64,000 nt of DNA from Myxococcales bacterium (GTDB lineage: Bacteria; Myxococcota_A; Polyangia; Haliangiales; Haliangiaceae), in assembly GCA_016716835.1 (NCBI GenBank), contig JADJUW010000001.1:1054001-1118000 (forward strand), read 5' to 3'. The notes below the pieces were generated by a model. The model was not told the DNA's origin. It worked only from the letters and a program-made list of their open reading frames with translations, and did no database searches. The position numbers and the translations under genes are program-made. Shown here piece after piece: positions 1-7,361 of the stretch (position 1 is the first letter of the stretch; each line of letters opens with the position of its first letter).

Positions 1-486
1 AGTTCACAACGAGATGCGGAAAACGCCGACATCGCGCGCGAGCGCAAGGAGCTCGAGGAATTGCCCGAGATCGAGCTCGACGAGCTGACCATGATCTATC
101 AGCGGCGGGGGCTCGATGCGACGCTGGCACGGCAGGTTGCGGTGCAACTAACCGCGCACGATGGTCTAGGTGCGCACATGCGCGACGAACTCGGCATCGA
201 TCACGCGACGCTGGCGCGGCCATTTCAGGCGGCGTGGATCTCCGCCGCTAGCTTTGCGACGTTTTCGTTTGTACCGATTGCCGCCTTGCTCGCAGCACCT
301 GCCTCACTGCGCATCGCGATGATCTTTGGCGTTTCGCTGGCCAGCCTTGCCGGCCTCGGCGCGCTCAGCGGCTATCTCGGCGGCGCGCCTGTTACCCGCG
401 CGGCTTTGCGCGTAACCCTTGGCGGCGCGCTCGCCATGGGCCTCACCGCGGCGATTGGCCACCTGCTCGGCGTTTCGATCTCGTAA
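1..486 (+). CDS. VIT1/CCC1-family membrane transporter (5' end outside window)
   Basis: The reading frame is open from base 1, so only the C-terminal part is present. It begins in the cytoplasmic hydrophilic loop of VIT-family proteins: SSQRDAENAD, then an acidic helical stretch ending in RQVAVQLTAHDGLGAHMRDELGI, typed here only in part. After it come about three hydrophobic segments (roughly codons 78-160) that fit the last membrane helices of the CCC1/VIT fold. Family members move Fe2+ or Mn2+ across membranes. The stop is six bases before the ogt start, so the two may be co-transcribed. The family call is firm; the substrate is unknown. Confidence 0.8.
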   Translation, partial: SSQRDAENADIARERKELEELPEIELDELTMIYQRRGLDATLARQVAVQLTAHDGLGAHMRDELGIDHATLARPFQAAWISAASFATFSFVPIAALLAAPASLRIAMIFGVSLASLAGLGALSGYLGGAPVTRAALRVTLGGALAMGLTAAIGHLLGVSIS

Positions 487-492
487 CCGACA

Positions 493-1023
493 ATGGCGAT
501 GATGACGCTCCATTACGCGATCGCAGCATGTTCGCTTGGCCGCGTCTTGGTCGCGGCGAATCACCGTGGCCTGTGCGCCTTGTTGCTCGGAGACGACGAC
601 GATGCGCTGATCGCCGATCTGGCGGCGCGATTTCCGCGCGCCCACCTCATCGCGGATGGTGATGCGGTCGCGTCGATGATGTCGGCCGCGCGTGCCCTCG
701 TCGACGGGGCGCCAGTGGTGGCAGCCCCTCCGCTCGAGCCCGTCGGCACTGAATTTCAGAAACTCGTGTGGCACGCGCTAGGCGCCATACCCGCCGGCAA
801 AACCGTCACCTATGGCCACCTGGCGCAAGCGATCGGCCGGCCATCAGCCACGCGCGCCGTGGCGCAGGCCTGCGGCGCCAATCCCATCGCGATTGCCATC
901 CCGTGCCATCGCGTCGTGCGCAGCGATGGCGCGCTCGCGGGCTACCGCTGGGGCATCGAGCGCAAGCGCGAACTGCTGCGGCGCGAGCGCTTGGCTCGCC
1001 CTGGCGACGCGTTGTCGCTCTGA
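493..1023 (+). CDS. ogt: Methylated-DNA--protein-cysteine methyltransferase
   Basis: Suicide DNA-repair protein that takes the alkyl group from O6-alkylguanine (or O4-alkylthymine) onto an active-site cysteine. The diagnostic IPCHRVV motif is at about residues 136-142, so Cys138 is the acceptor, followed by the usual GYRWGIERKRELLRRE helix. TVTYGHLAQAIGRPSATRAV (about 104-123) is the DNA-recognition helix-turn-helix with its arginine finger. At 176 aa it matches the single-domain Ogt/MGMT class, with no AraC-like Ada domain. Three in-frame ATGs (493, 499, 502) make the exact start uncertain. It lies just behind the VIT-family gene and converges with the next gene ten bases away. Confidence 0.93.
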   Translation: MAMMTLHYAIAACSLGRVLVAANHRGLCALLLGDDDDALIADLAARFPRAHLIADGDAVASMMSAARALVDGAPVVAAPPLEPVGTEFQKLVWHALGAIPAGKTVTYGHLAQAIGRPSATRAVAQACGANPIAIAIPCHRVVRSDGALAGYRWGIERKRELLRRERLARPGDALSL

Positions 1024-1033
1024 TCGTAAAATG

Positions 1034-1606
1034 TTACGGCTGGCAAACGGACCGTCCTGACCACCCGTGGTCGAGCACTTGCGTCACCAGCCGCGGCAAA
1101 CTGCCCGCCGCACCAGGCATATCAAATTTGCGAGGCAAAAATTCGTCTTCGGCCACGGGGCTCCAAATGCTGCCGCACATGACGCTTGCTACCACGCGAC
1201 CCTCGGCCAGCGATAGCTTGATGATGCCTTGGCTCAGGCCTGCGGTTTCGCAATCGCAGCCGGCGCTACGCTGCTCGCTCTCGAGTGCGCGCCACACTGA
1301 AAGCGCATCCAACTCGGCGCTATCTTCAGCGTAGGCGCACCAGCGCAGCGACGCGTAGATGCCCTCAATAGCACCAGCGTGCAGTTGCGGGTCAACCACC
1401 ACGACCAGGCGAGGATCGCATTTCGCCGCTGCGACGGCGACGTTGCCAGCTAGCACTGGCTGTGGCGACGGGCTAGCCGAGGCCGAGCTAGCGGCCTGCG
1501 ACGCGGCCGGGGGCCGGGCTGAGCAAGCAAGCATGCTCCCTAACAAAGCAAGCAAGCACAACCTATAGACATTGAGCATCCACGGTCTAACGCCGCACGA
1601 TCGCAA
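1034..1606 (-). CDS. Putative lipoprotein of unknown function
   Basis: I do not recognise a family. The N-terminus has a hydrophobic signal segment (YRLCLLALLGSMLAC) ending at a cysteine that could be lipidated, then a low-complexity Ala/Ser/Pro linker typical of exported myxobacterial proteins. The rest is a roughly 130-residue domain with five cysteines (CDPR, RWCAY, GCDC, VMCGS, and VCQP at the end), which suggests disulfides in the periplasm. An internal Met at residue 10 (1579) is an equally good start and would place the hydrophobic core closer to the N-terminus. It converges with ogt and is followed upstream by epmA, which is also on the minus strand. Confidence 0.6.
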   Translation of the reverse strand: MRSCGVRPWMLNVYRLCLLALLGSMLACSARPPAASQAASSASASPSPQPVLAGNVAVAAAKCDPRLVVVVDPQLHAGAIEGIYASLRWCAYAEDSAELDALSVWRALESEQRSAGCDCETAGLSQGIIKLSLAEGRVVASVMCGSIWSPVAEDEFLPRKFDMPGAAGSLPRLVTQVLDHGWSGRSVCQP

Positions 1607-1642
1607 ACGATCTTCCCTGAAGAAACATATTATTCAGCGCGT

Positions 1643-2647
1643 CTACAGCTCGTTTGCGCTAAACGTCAACACGCCCGGCATTTCGCTATCACAAAGCAGC
1701 ATCGCAAGGCGGTCGACGCCAAGCGCGATGCCGCTGGCGGCCGGCATGCCCTCGGCGAGCGCTGCTAAAAACGCTTCGTCGATGGGATACTCGGCAAAGC
1801 CGCGAGCGCGGCGCTGCGCGAGGTCTAGCTCGAAGCGCGCGCGCTGTTCAACCGGATCGGTCAGCTCGCCAAACGCGTTGCACAGCTCAAGGCCGCCGAT
1901 ATAGGCCTCAAAGCGCTCAGCGAGATGGGGCGCGCCGGGGATACGCCTGGCCAAGGCGGCAAGCTCCACCGGCCACGCCTCGACGATGATGGGATGCGGC
2001 AGCGCCGCCAGCGCAGGATCGACGCGCTCGACCCATGCCGTAAAAAAGACGTCGTCCCATGCCGTCGCGGTGCCGAGATCGACGCCCGCGGCGCGAACGC
2101 GCGCGGCCAACGTCGCCGCCGGCTCGCCCGCCTTTAGTTCAATGCCGGCAAACTGCGCCATCGCCTGCGCCACCGTCATGCGCGGCCATGGCGGCGTTAC
2201 GTCAAACGCGCGGCCAGCGACGTGCACCACCGGCCTGCCATGCGCCGCCGTCGCCACGTGCGCCACCAGCGCTTCGGTGTCCGCCACAATCTCATCAAGC
2301 TCCGCACCGGCGCGATACCACTCCAGCATCGTGAACTCGCTCGAATGATGCCTGCCCTCTTCGCCCGCGCGAAAGCACTTGCAAACCTGATAGATGCGCT
2401 CCAGCCCACCAACCAACAGCCGCTTCATTTGATATTCCGGCGACGTGATCAAATAACCACCATCCGCCCCCACCGCCTTCAAATGAACCTCAAGCCCCGG
2501 CGTCGGCACCAACACCGGCGTCTCGACCTCCAAAAAATCTCTTTCCTCAAAGAACCCCCGCAGCGCCCGCATCATCCCCGCCCGCCGCACCAAATTCCGC
2601 TTCCGCCCCTCCGTCAACCTCTCCTGCTCAGGAGCTCTCTGCTTCAT
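1643..2647 (-). CDS. epmA: EF-P--(R)-beta-lysine ligase EpmA (GenX/PoxA)
   Basis: Class II lysyl-tRNA-synthetase paralogue that activates (R)-beta-lysine and attaches it to elongation factor P. At 334 aa it is the length of the catalytic core alone and lacks the anticodon-binding OB domain present in the LysS of this window (44481-46223). Class II motifs are visible: FLEVETPVLVPTPG (motif 1 region), SSEFTMLEWY with an upstream arginine (motif 2) and GIALGVDRLAMLL near the C-terminus (motif 3). Its likely substrate EF-P is encoded immediately upstream on the same strand with only a palindromic repeat between them, which supports the assignment. EpmB, which makes beta-lysine, is not in this window. 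Confidence 0.93.
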   Translation of the reverse strand: MKQRAPEQERLTEGRKRNLVRRAGMMRALRGFFEERDFLEVETPVLVPTPGLEVHLKAVGADGGYLITSPEYQMKRLLVGGLERIYQVCKCFRAGEEGRHHSSEFTMLEWYRAGAELDEIVADTEALVAHVATAAHGRPVVHVAGRAFDVTPPWPRMTVAQAMAQFAGIELKAGEPAATLAARVRAAGVDLGTATAWDDVFFTAWVERVDPALAALPHPIIVEAWPVELAALARRIPGAPHLAERFEAYIGGLELCNAFGELTDPVEQRARFELDLAQRRARGFAEYPIDEAFLAALAEGMPAASGIALGVDRLAMLLCDSEMPGVLTFSANEL

Positions 2648-2679
2648 CGTACGCGCTCTCCGCTAGCACCTAGAGCGAA

Positions 2680-2788
2680 GCTGGTTTGGTTCGTGGCAAG
2701 GCAGGCGCCCCCGAGGATGAGGGAGTGTACGACGGTACATGACCGAATCCGAGCGGGAAGCCTAACGCCGCCACGGGCCGAATCCAGC
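2680..2788. repeat. Imperfect palindromic intergenic element, family 1, diverged copy
   Basis: Fills most of the epmA-efp gap. The left arm (GCTGGTTTGGTTCGTGGC, from 2680) pairs with the right arm (2770-2788), with several positions that would be G-U pairs in RNA. The centre carries the family core: GAGGGAGTGTAC, a 4-base loop, then GTACATGACCGA. The inner hairpin TGTAC-GACG-GTACA corresponds to CGTACC-CGTA-GGTACG in the copies at 38544 and 50542, so both sides of the stem changed together. It ends seven bases before the efp stop codon. Confidence 0.65.
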
Positions 2789-2795
2789 AAGCGGC

Positions 2796-3368
2796 CTATT
2801 TACCGGCTTGTTTAAGGCGCTCGACATATTCGTGCGTACGAGTGTCAATGCGAAGCAGATCGCCCACGCTAATAAAAAGCGGCACGCCAACGACGGCGCC
2901 CGTCTCCAGCGTGGCTGGCTTGAGCACGTTGCCCGAGGTATCGCCGCGCGCGCCCGGCTCCGAAGCCGTGACCTCAAGTTGAACGAAGGTCGGTAGCTCC
3001 ACGGAGACTGGGCGGCTGTTAAAAAACAGCACGTCGCAAGGCATGTTGTCCTTGAGCAAATCATGGGCATCGCCTACCAGTTCGATCGCAACATTGATTT
3101 GCTCAAAGTTGGTTTCGTCCATCAGCGTGAGCTCATCATCTTGGCGATAGAGGTATTGCATCGTGCGCTGCTCGACGTTGGCCGGCTCGAGCTTTTCACC
3201 GGAGCGAATGTTGCGCTCGACCACCGCGCCGGTGAGCAGATTTTTGAACTTGGTCCGAGTAAACGCGGCGCCCTTGCCCGGTTTGACGAACTGGAACTCG
3301 ACGACGGTGTATGGGTTGCCGTCCATGAGTACCTTGAGGCCCTTGCGAATGTCGGAGGTATCGTACAT
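2796..3368 (-). CDS. efp: Translation elongation factor P
   Basis: Three-domain tRNA-mimic factor that relieves ribosome stalling at polyproline. The N-terminal KOW-like domain carries the loop FVKPGKGAAFTR, whose Lys32 (numbered from the chosen start) aligns with E. coli Lys34, the residue beta-lysylated by EpmA. The C-terminal S1-like domain ends in the family signature GVPLFISVGDLLRIDTRTHEYVER. I chose the ATG at 3368 (MYDTSDIRKG), which fits the usual EF-P N-terminus; an upstream in-frame ATG at 3377 adds only three residues. Many Pro-rich proteins are encoded nearby (27336-29786, 42695-44431), so EF-P dependence here is plausible. It is divergent from the rrf2 operon. Confidence 0.96.
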   Translation of the reverse strand: MYDTSDIRKGLKVLMDGNPYTVVEFQFVKPGKGAAFTRTKFKNLLTGAVVERNIRSGEKLEPANVEQRTMQYLYRQDDELTLMDETNFEQINVAIELVGDAHDLLKDNMPCDVLFFNSRPVSVELPTFVQLEVTASEPGARGDTSGNVLKPATLETGAVVGVPLFISVGDLLRIDTRTHEYVERLKQAGK

Positions 3369-3448
3369 ATGGCGCATGCTGTACTAAGCGCCCCGTGCAA
3401 AATCAACCCAACTTGCGGGCTTAGGCGCGGCGGTGCCAGGGATCGCAA

Positions 3449-3500
3449 TTGACCGCCCTGGCAGGGTCACGGTATATTTCCGATCGTCCCGGTCGGAAAT
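3449..3500 (+). promoter_or_regulatory. Sigma-70-type promoter with overlapping palindromic operator for the rrf2-cysK operon
   Basis: TTGACC (3449-3454) and TATATT (3473-3478) are 18 bases apart, each one mismatch from consensus. A perfect 8-base inverted repeat, ATTTCCGA (3476-3483) and TCGGAAAT (3493-3500) with a 9-base spacer, starts in the -10 box and covers the expected start of transcription. It ends six bases before the rrf2 ATG. The position is that of a repressor operator, and the first gene product, an Rrf2 regulator, is the obvious candidate ligand. Binding itself is inferred. Confidence 0.65.
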
Positions 3501-3506
3501 GTAGCC

Positions 3507-3953
3507 ATGAAGCTATCCACGAAAACCCAATACGCCGTCCGCGCCGTCTTCGACATGGCCTACTTCAGCGAATCTGATACGGTTTTGGCCAAAGACGTGG
3601 CCGCGCGCCAGGAAATTCCCCTGCGCTACCTCGAGCAGATATTTCAGGACCTAAAGCGCGCTGGAATTGTCGATGCCAAGCGCGGCCCCAAGGGCGGATA
3701 CACCCTGCGGCGAACGGCGCGCGAGCTGCGGCTTGGCGATGTCGTGCGCGCGATCGAGGGCCCGGTCGATGCCTGGGTCGTCTTTGACGACGGCGGGCCC
3801 AAGGCTAGCGAAATTGTCACCTCACCGCTGTGGCGCGAATTTGCCAGCGCCATGGCGAGTTGGTTTGACGCGATTACGTTCGCCGATCTGGTCGAGCGCG
3901 CGGCGGCGCAAGGCGTGCCGCGAACTGGCGCCCCTGCGATGTACTTTATTTAG
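3507..3953 (+). CDS. Rrf2-family transcriptional regulator (CymR-like)
   Basis: Winged-helix regulator. The N-terminus MKLSTKTQYAVRAVFDMAY and the RGPKGGYTLRR wing (about residues 54-64) are the Rrf2 signature. It has no cysteines, so it cannot bind the Fe-S cluster of IscR or NsrR members; this resembles CymR, the repressor of cysteine metabolism in Bacillus, which senses cysteine availability through cysteine synthase CysK. That CysK is the next gene (17 bases downstream) strengthens the parallel. A palindrome lies over its own promoter, so autorepression of the whole operon is likely. The effector and the CysK interaction are inference. Confidence 0.88.
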   Translation: MKLSTKTQYAVRAVFDMAYFSESDTVLAKDVAARQEIPLRYLEQIFQDLKRAGIVDAKRGPKGGYTLRRTARELRLGDVVRAIEGPVDAWVVFDDGGPKASEIVTSPLWREFASAMASWFDAITFADLVERAAAQGVPRTGAPAMYFI

Positions 3954-3970
3954 CCCCTAACGAGTCATCC

Positions 3971-4918
3971 ATGATGTCAGGTCGCCCACCCCATCGCGCA
4001 ATACGCAGCCCGCTCGAACTCATTGGCAACACGCCGATGATACGGCTCGCGCATCAGCTCGCCGGGTCGGCGGAGGTGTGGTGCAAGTGCGAACACTTTA
4101 GTCCAGGCGGCTCGGTCAAAGACCGCATTGCGCTGGCGATGGTCGATGCGGCCGAGGCTGCGGGCCAGATTGAGCCCGGAATTTCGACCCTGGTTGAGCC
4201 AACCAGCGGCAACACCGGCATTGGACTAGCGCTCGTCGCTGCGGCCCGCCGCTATACGCTCATATTAACCATGCCGGAATCGATGAGCCTTGAGCGCCGC
4301 CAGCTGCTCGCCTCGTATGGCGCTAAGTTAGTGCTCACGCCTGCCGAACACGGCATGCAAGGCGCCGTTGAGGCCGCGCATAAAATTCGCACCGCCGATA
4401 AACACGCGATCATCCTCGATCAATTCCGCAATCCGGCCAACCCCGCGACGCATCGCCTCCACACGGGTCCGGAAATTCTCGCCCAGATGGCGGCAGTGGG
4501 CCCCGTCGATGCATTTGTTGCCGGGGTCGGCACCGGGGGCACGATTAGCGGCGTCGGCGCCGTGCTGCGCAAGGTTTCGCCCGGCGTGAAAATCGTCGCG
4601 GTCGAACCCAGCACCAGCCGCGTGCTGTCGGGCGGCAAGCCAGGCCCACACAAGATCCAAGGCATCGGCGCCAACTTCATACCGGGCAATTTCGATCGCA
4701 GCGTCGTCACCGAGATCCGCGCGGTCGATGAACGCGCGGCCTATGAGACGTCGCGGCAGCTCGCCAAGCAAGAAGGCCTCTTGGTTGGCATCTCTGCCGG
4801 CGCCAACGTATTTGTCGCACGGCAGCTCGCTGCGGAACTCGGCCCTGGCAAGCGCGTCGTAACGGTGTTGTGCGACACCGGCGAGCGCTACTTCTCCATG
4901 GAAGGACATTTCGCCTAA
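3971..4918 (+). CDS. cysK: Cysteine synthase A (O-acetylserine sulfhydrylase)
   Basis: PLP enzyme that makes L-cysteine from O-acetylserine and sulfide. Lys50 in SPGGSVKDR is the Schiff-base lysine, TSGNTG (about 78-83) binds the substrate carboxylate, GTGGT (about 187-191) holds the PLP phosphate and GISAGAN (about 273-279) contacts the pyridine nitrogen. HKIQGIGANFIPGN is typical of CysK rather than of O-phosphoserine-using CysM. At 315 aa it is full length. Its stop codon abuts the ATG of the E1-like gene (TAAATG), so the two are translationally close. In this operon it may also receive sulfur from a carrier protein, but nothing in its own sequence proves that. Confidence 0.95.
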   Translation: MMSGRPPHRAIRSPLELIGNTPMIRLAHQLAGSAEVWCKCEHFSPGGSVKDRIALAMVDAAEAAGQIEPGISTLVEPTSGNTGIGLALVAAARRYTLILTMPESMSLERRQLLASYGAKLVLTPAEHGMQGAVEAAHKIRTADKHAIILDQFRNPANPATHRLHTGPEILAQMAAVGPVDAFVAGVGTGGTISGVGAVLRKVSPGVKIVAVEPSTSRVLSGGKPGPHKIQGIGANFIPGNFDRSVVTEIRAVDERAAYETSRQLAKQEGLLVGISAGANVFVARQLAAELGPGKRVVTVLCDTGERYFSMEGHFA

Positions 4919-5623
4919 ATGCCAGGGCCCCGCTGCCTGGTAATCGGCGCCGGCGCCCTCGGCGGCCCCATAGCGCTTGGCCTAGCCTCGCACGGCGTCG
5001 CCTTGCGCATCGTCGACGACGACGTCGTCGAGCTCTCGAATTTGCCGCGACAGATCCAGTTTTGCGATGACGATGTCGGGGGACCCAAGGTCGTCGCGCT
5101 GCGCGAGCGTTTGCGTGAGGCCGGCGGCGAGGCCGGCGGGCCTGATATAGAGGTAGAGGCGGTCCGGTTTGTTGCGACGAATGCGCGCCGCTTGCTGGCG
5201 GACGTCGCGCTAATCATCGATGCCAGCGATAGCCCGGTGGCGAAATTCCTCGCCTGCGATCAGGCGATCGCGCATGGCGTGCCCTACCTGATCGCGGCAG
5301 CTATTGGCACGGGAGGCAACCTGTTTATCGGCGCGCCGGGTCACGCTTGTTATCGCTGCTTGTTCGAGGCGCCACCCGACGACGCCGACACGTGCGCCAG
5401 CGCCGGCGTGCTGGCACCCATCTGCGGCATCGTCGCCCAACTCGCGGTGCAAGCAGCGATGCAGCTCCTGCGCTCGCCCACGACCGTGCCCTTCGGCTCG
5501 TTAACTAGCGCTAGCCTTGACGGCGAAGGTCCGCCGTGGCGCCGCACAACCTTCCAGCAGCGCGTTGGCTGCGCATGCCAGCACCGCCGCGCGCCGCTGG
5601 CCGTTTACGCCAACAATTCGTAA
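4919..5623 (+). CDS. E1-like (ThiF/MoeB/HesA) adenylyltransferase lacking the N-terminal Arg segment
   Basis: Rossmann-fold enzyme of the family that adenylates the C-terminal Gly-Gly of ubiquitin-like sulfur carriers. It retains GAGALGG (residues 10-16), the acidic loop VDDDVVE (32-38), NLPRQ (41-45), Lys57 and Asp101 (IIDASDS). CYRC (144-147) and CAC (218-220) resemble the zinc site, although the second pair is CxC rather than CxxC. CASAGVLAPICG (159-170) matches the ThiF-type conserved Cys and helix. MoeB-type enzymes carry about 25 residues before the first strand, including RYxRQ, whose arginine reaches into the active site of the partner subunit. Here the strand starts at residue 5, and an in-frame stop directly precedes the ATG, so the segment is truly absent. 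It appears in the next gene. Confidence 0.88.
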   Translation: MPGPRCLVIGAGALGGPIALGLASHGVALRIVDDDVVELSNLPRQIQFCDDDVGGPKVVALRERLREAGGEAGGPDIEVEAVRFVATNARRLLADVALIIDASDSPVAKFLACDQAIAHGVPYLIAAAIGTGGNLFIGAPGHACYRCLFEAPPDDADTCASAGVLAPICGIVAQLAVQAAMQLLRSPTTVPFGSLTSASLDGEGPPWRRTTFQQRVGCACQHRRAPLAVYANNS

Positions 5624-5644
5624 GACGCTAAGGCCCGGCCCCCC

Positions 5645-6019
5645 ATGCAGCCACTATCTCCAACGCAACGCCTACGCTATAGCCGGCAGCTCGTGCTCGC
5701 CGCGGTAGGCGATGCCGGCCAAACGCGCATCTGCAACGCGCACGTCGCGGTGCCGTTTGCGGGGCACGGCGGGGAATCACTGGCGCTAACCTATTTGATT
5801 GCCGCGGGCCTCGGCGAGTTATCGTTAGTTGGCGCGACTGATAACGACGACGCGAGGCAGCTGTGTGCATTGCTACGCGGCCTACGACCCGATGCGCGCG
5901 TGTCGGTGGTGGCGAGCGCACCCGCAGACGCGCGCGAGCTGCCAGGTTTGTCAGCGGCGCCCGAGGTCGCGCTGTGGCAAATTGGCCGCCTGCTCTTGGC
6001 CGTGGCCGAATCCACCTGA
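5645..6019 (+). CDS. Degenerate E1-like protein carrying the MoeB-type Arg segment
   Basis: A 124-residue protein that aligns to the start of MoeB/ThiF enzymes. LRYSRQLVLAAVGDAGQ (10-26) corresponds to the N-terminal helix of MoeB, and Arg11 and Arg14 fall at the same numbers as in E. coli MoeB. The first Rossmann strand and helix are recognisable (HVAVPFAGHGGESLALTYLIAAGLGELSLVG), but GxGxxG has become AGHGGES and the Asp-x-Asp loop is gone, so it should not bind ATP on its own. The protein ends before the zinc-binding and catalytic parts. It begins 21 bases after the active E1-like gene and is followed 11 bases later by the JAMM gene. A role as non-catalytic E1 partner is inference; a decaying duplicate is the alternative. 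Confidence 0.72.
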   Translation: MQPLSPTQRLRYSRQLVLAAVGDAGQTRICNAHVAVPFAGHGGESLALTYLIAAGLGELSLVGATDNDDARQLCALLRGLRPDARVSVVASAPADARELPGLSAAPEVALWQIGRLLLAVAEST

Positions 6020-6030
6020 GGGCGCTGACC

Positions 6031-6486
6031 ATGGAAGCGCGCCAGATTGTCGTCAGTGAGGCGTTGCGCGCCGCGCTCTATGACGCCGCGCGCGCCGCCT
6101 ATCCGAACGAATGCTGCGGCTGGCTGACGGCGACGTCGCTGCGCCCATGCCACAACGCGCAGGCCACCGCGGCGCATCCCACCACCATCAACCGCAGCGC
6201 CGAGACCGCGTATGTCATCGACGGCGACGACTTGATCGCGTTTGCGTCGGCCTTTGCCGGCGGCGACCTGCCTCTCGCGGTCTATCACTCGCATCCCAAC
6301 GGCCGCGCGTATTTTTCGCCGACCGATCGCGCCTGCGCCCTTGACCCGTGGGGCGATGGGCCAGCCTACCCCGTCGCCCACATCGTGGTTGGCGTCGCGG
6401 CACGCGGCGTTACCGAGGTGGCCGTCTTTGCATGGTGCGATGAGGCCCGCGACTTCGTCGAGACGGATCGCTGGAACGTGATATAA
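6031..6486 (+). CDS. JAMM/MPN+ (Mov34/JAB) metalloprotease
   Basis: A 151-residue single-domain zinc isopeptidase/peptidase. The complete JAMM site is present: Glu27 in PNECCGW, and HSHPNGRAYFSPTD (86-99) giving His86, His88, Ser96 and Asp99 with the canonical H-x-H-x7-S-x2-D spacing. Bacterial members release products from ubiquitin-like carriers; Mec of Mycobacterium tuberculosis cuts cysteine from the carrier CysO. I chose the ATG at 6031 because it gives the normal N-terminus of the domain; an in-frame extension upstream is Arg-rich and overlaps the previous gene. The stop is immediately followed by the larE-like ATG. Confidence 0.92.
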   Translation: MEARQIVVSEALRAALYDAARAAYPNECCGWLTATSLRPCHNAQATAAHPTTINRSAETAYVIDGDDLIAFASAFAGGDLPLAVYHSHPNGRAYFSPTDRACALDPWGDGPAYPVAHIVVGVAARGVTEVAVFAWCDEARDFVETDRWNVI

Positions 6487-7359
6487 ATGGTCGTGGCCAC
6501 AACGCCTGTCGACAGCAAACTCGCCCACCTGCATCGCCTGCTGGGAGCGCACGAGCGCGTCATGGTCGCCTTTTCGGGTGGGGTCGACTCGGCCTTCTTG
6601 CTCAAAGCCGCGGTCGATGCGCTTGGCGATCGCGCGTACGCGATCACCGCCGTCTCGCCCACCATGGCACGCAGCGAGGCGCGCGATGCCGAGGCGCTGG
6701 GGCGCGAGCTTGGCCTCGGTGAGCGCCACGTCCTGGCACCATCGCACGAGCTGGCGCGGCCAGGCTTTGCCGACAACCCAACCGATCGCTGCGCGATGTG
6801 CAAGTCAGAATTAATGGACATCGCGCGGCCGCTGGCGGCGTCGCTTGGCATTACGGCCATCGCGCTCGGTACCAACCTCGATGACTTGGGCGACGTTCGG
6901 CCTGGCATTGCGGCGGCGCAGGCACAAGGCGCCATCATGCCGCTGGTCGACGCGGGCTATTACAAGCAGGAGATTCGCACCGCGTCGCAACGGCTTGGGC
7001 TACGCACCTGGGATAAGCCTCAGCTTGCCTGCCTGTCGTCGCGGTTTCCGTATGGCACGCGCATCACGACGGATCGCCTCGCGCAAGTCGATGGCTTTGA
7101 AGACGCCCTGCGGGCGCTGGGCTTTGGCCAATTGCGCGTGCGGTTTCACGAGCAAGTCGCGCGACTCGAGCTCGACGCCGCTGGCATGGCCCGCCTCGCC
7201 GATGAGTCGCTGCGACAACAAATCGTCGCGCTCGGCAAGCAGCATGGCTTCACCTATATTGCGCTCGATTTGCAGGGCTTTCGCTCCGGCTCGCTCAACG
7301 AAGCCCTCGCGCCACCGCTCATTCAACTTGCCCGCCGCGGCACGCGCGTGGTGCCGTAA
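6487..7359 (+). CDS. larE: LarE-like ATP-dependent sulfur transferase
   Basis: PP-loop ATP pyrophosphatase of the LarE family, which adenylates a carboxylate and replaces it with a thiocarboxylate. SGGVDS (30-35) is the PP-loop. Cys182 in KPQLACLSSR aligns with the sacrificial Cys176 of Lactobacillus plantarum LarE. A further CxxC (RCAMCK, Cys102 and Cys105) together with Cys182 gives the three-cysteine pattern described for [4Fe-4S]-dependent LarE proteins, which use a bound extra sulfide instead of sacrificing the protein. LarB and LarC, needed for the nickel-pincer cofactor, are not encoded here. Its place behind E1-like and JAMM genes suggests a more general sulfur-insertion role. Confidence 0.85.
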   Translation: MVVATTPVDSKLAHLHRLLGAHERVMVAFSGGVDSAFLLKAAVDALGDRAYAITAVSPTMARSEARDAEALGRELGLGERHVLAPSHELARPGFADNPTDRCAMCKSELMDIARPLAASLGITAIALGTNLDDLGDVRPGIAAAQAQGAIMPLVDAGYYKQEIRTASQRLGLRTWDKPQLACLSSRFPYGTRITTDRLAQVDGFEDALRALGFGQLRVRFHEQVARLELDAAGMARLADESLRQQIVALGKQHGFTYIALDLQGFRSGSLNEALAPPLIQLARRGTRVVP

Positions 7360-7361
7360 CC

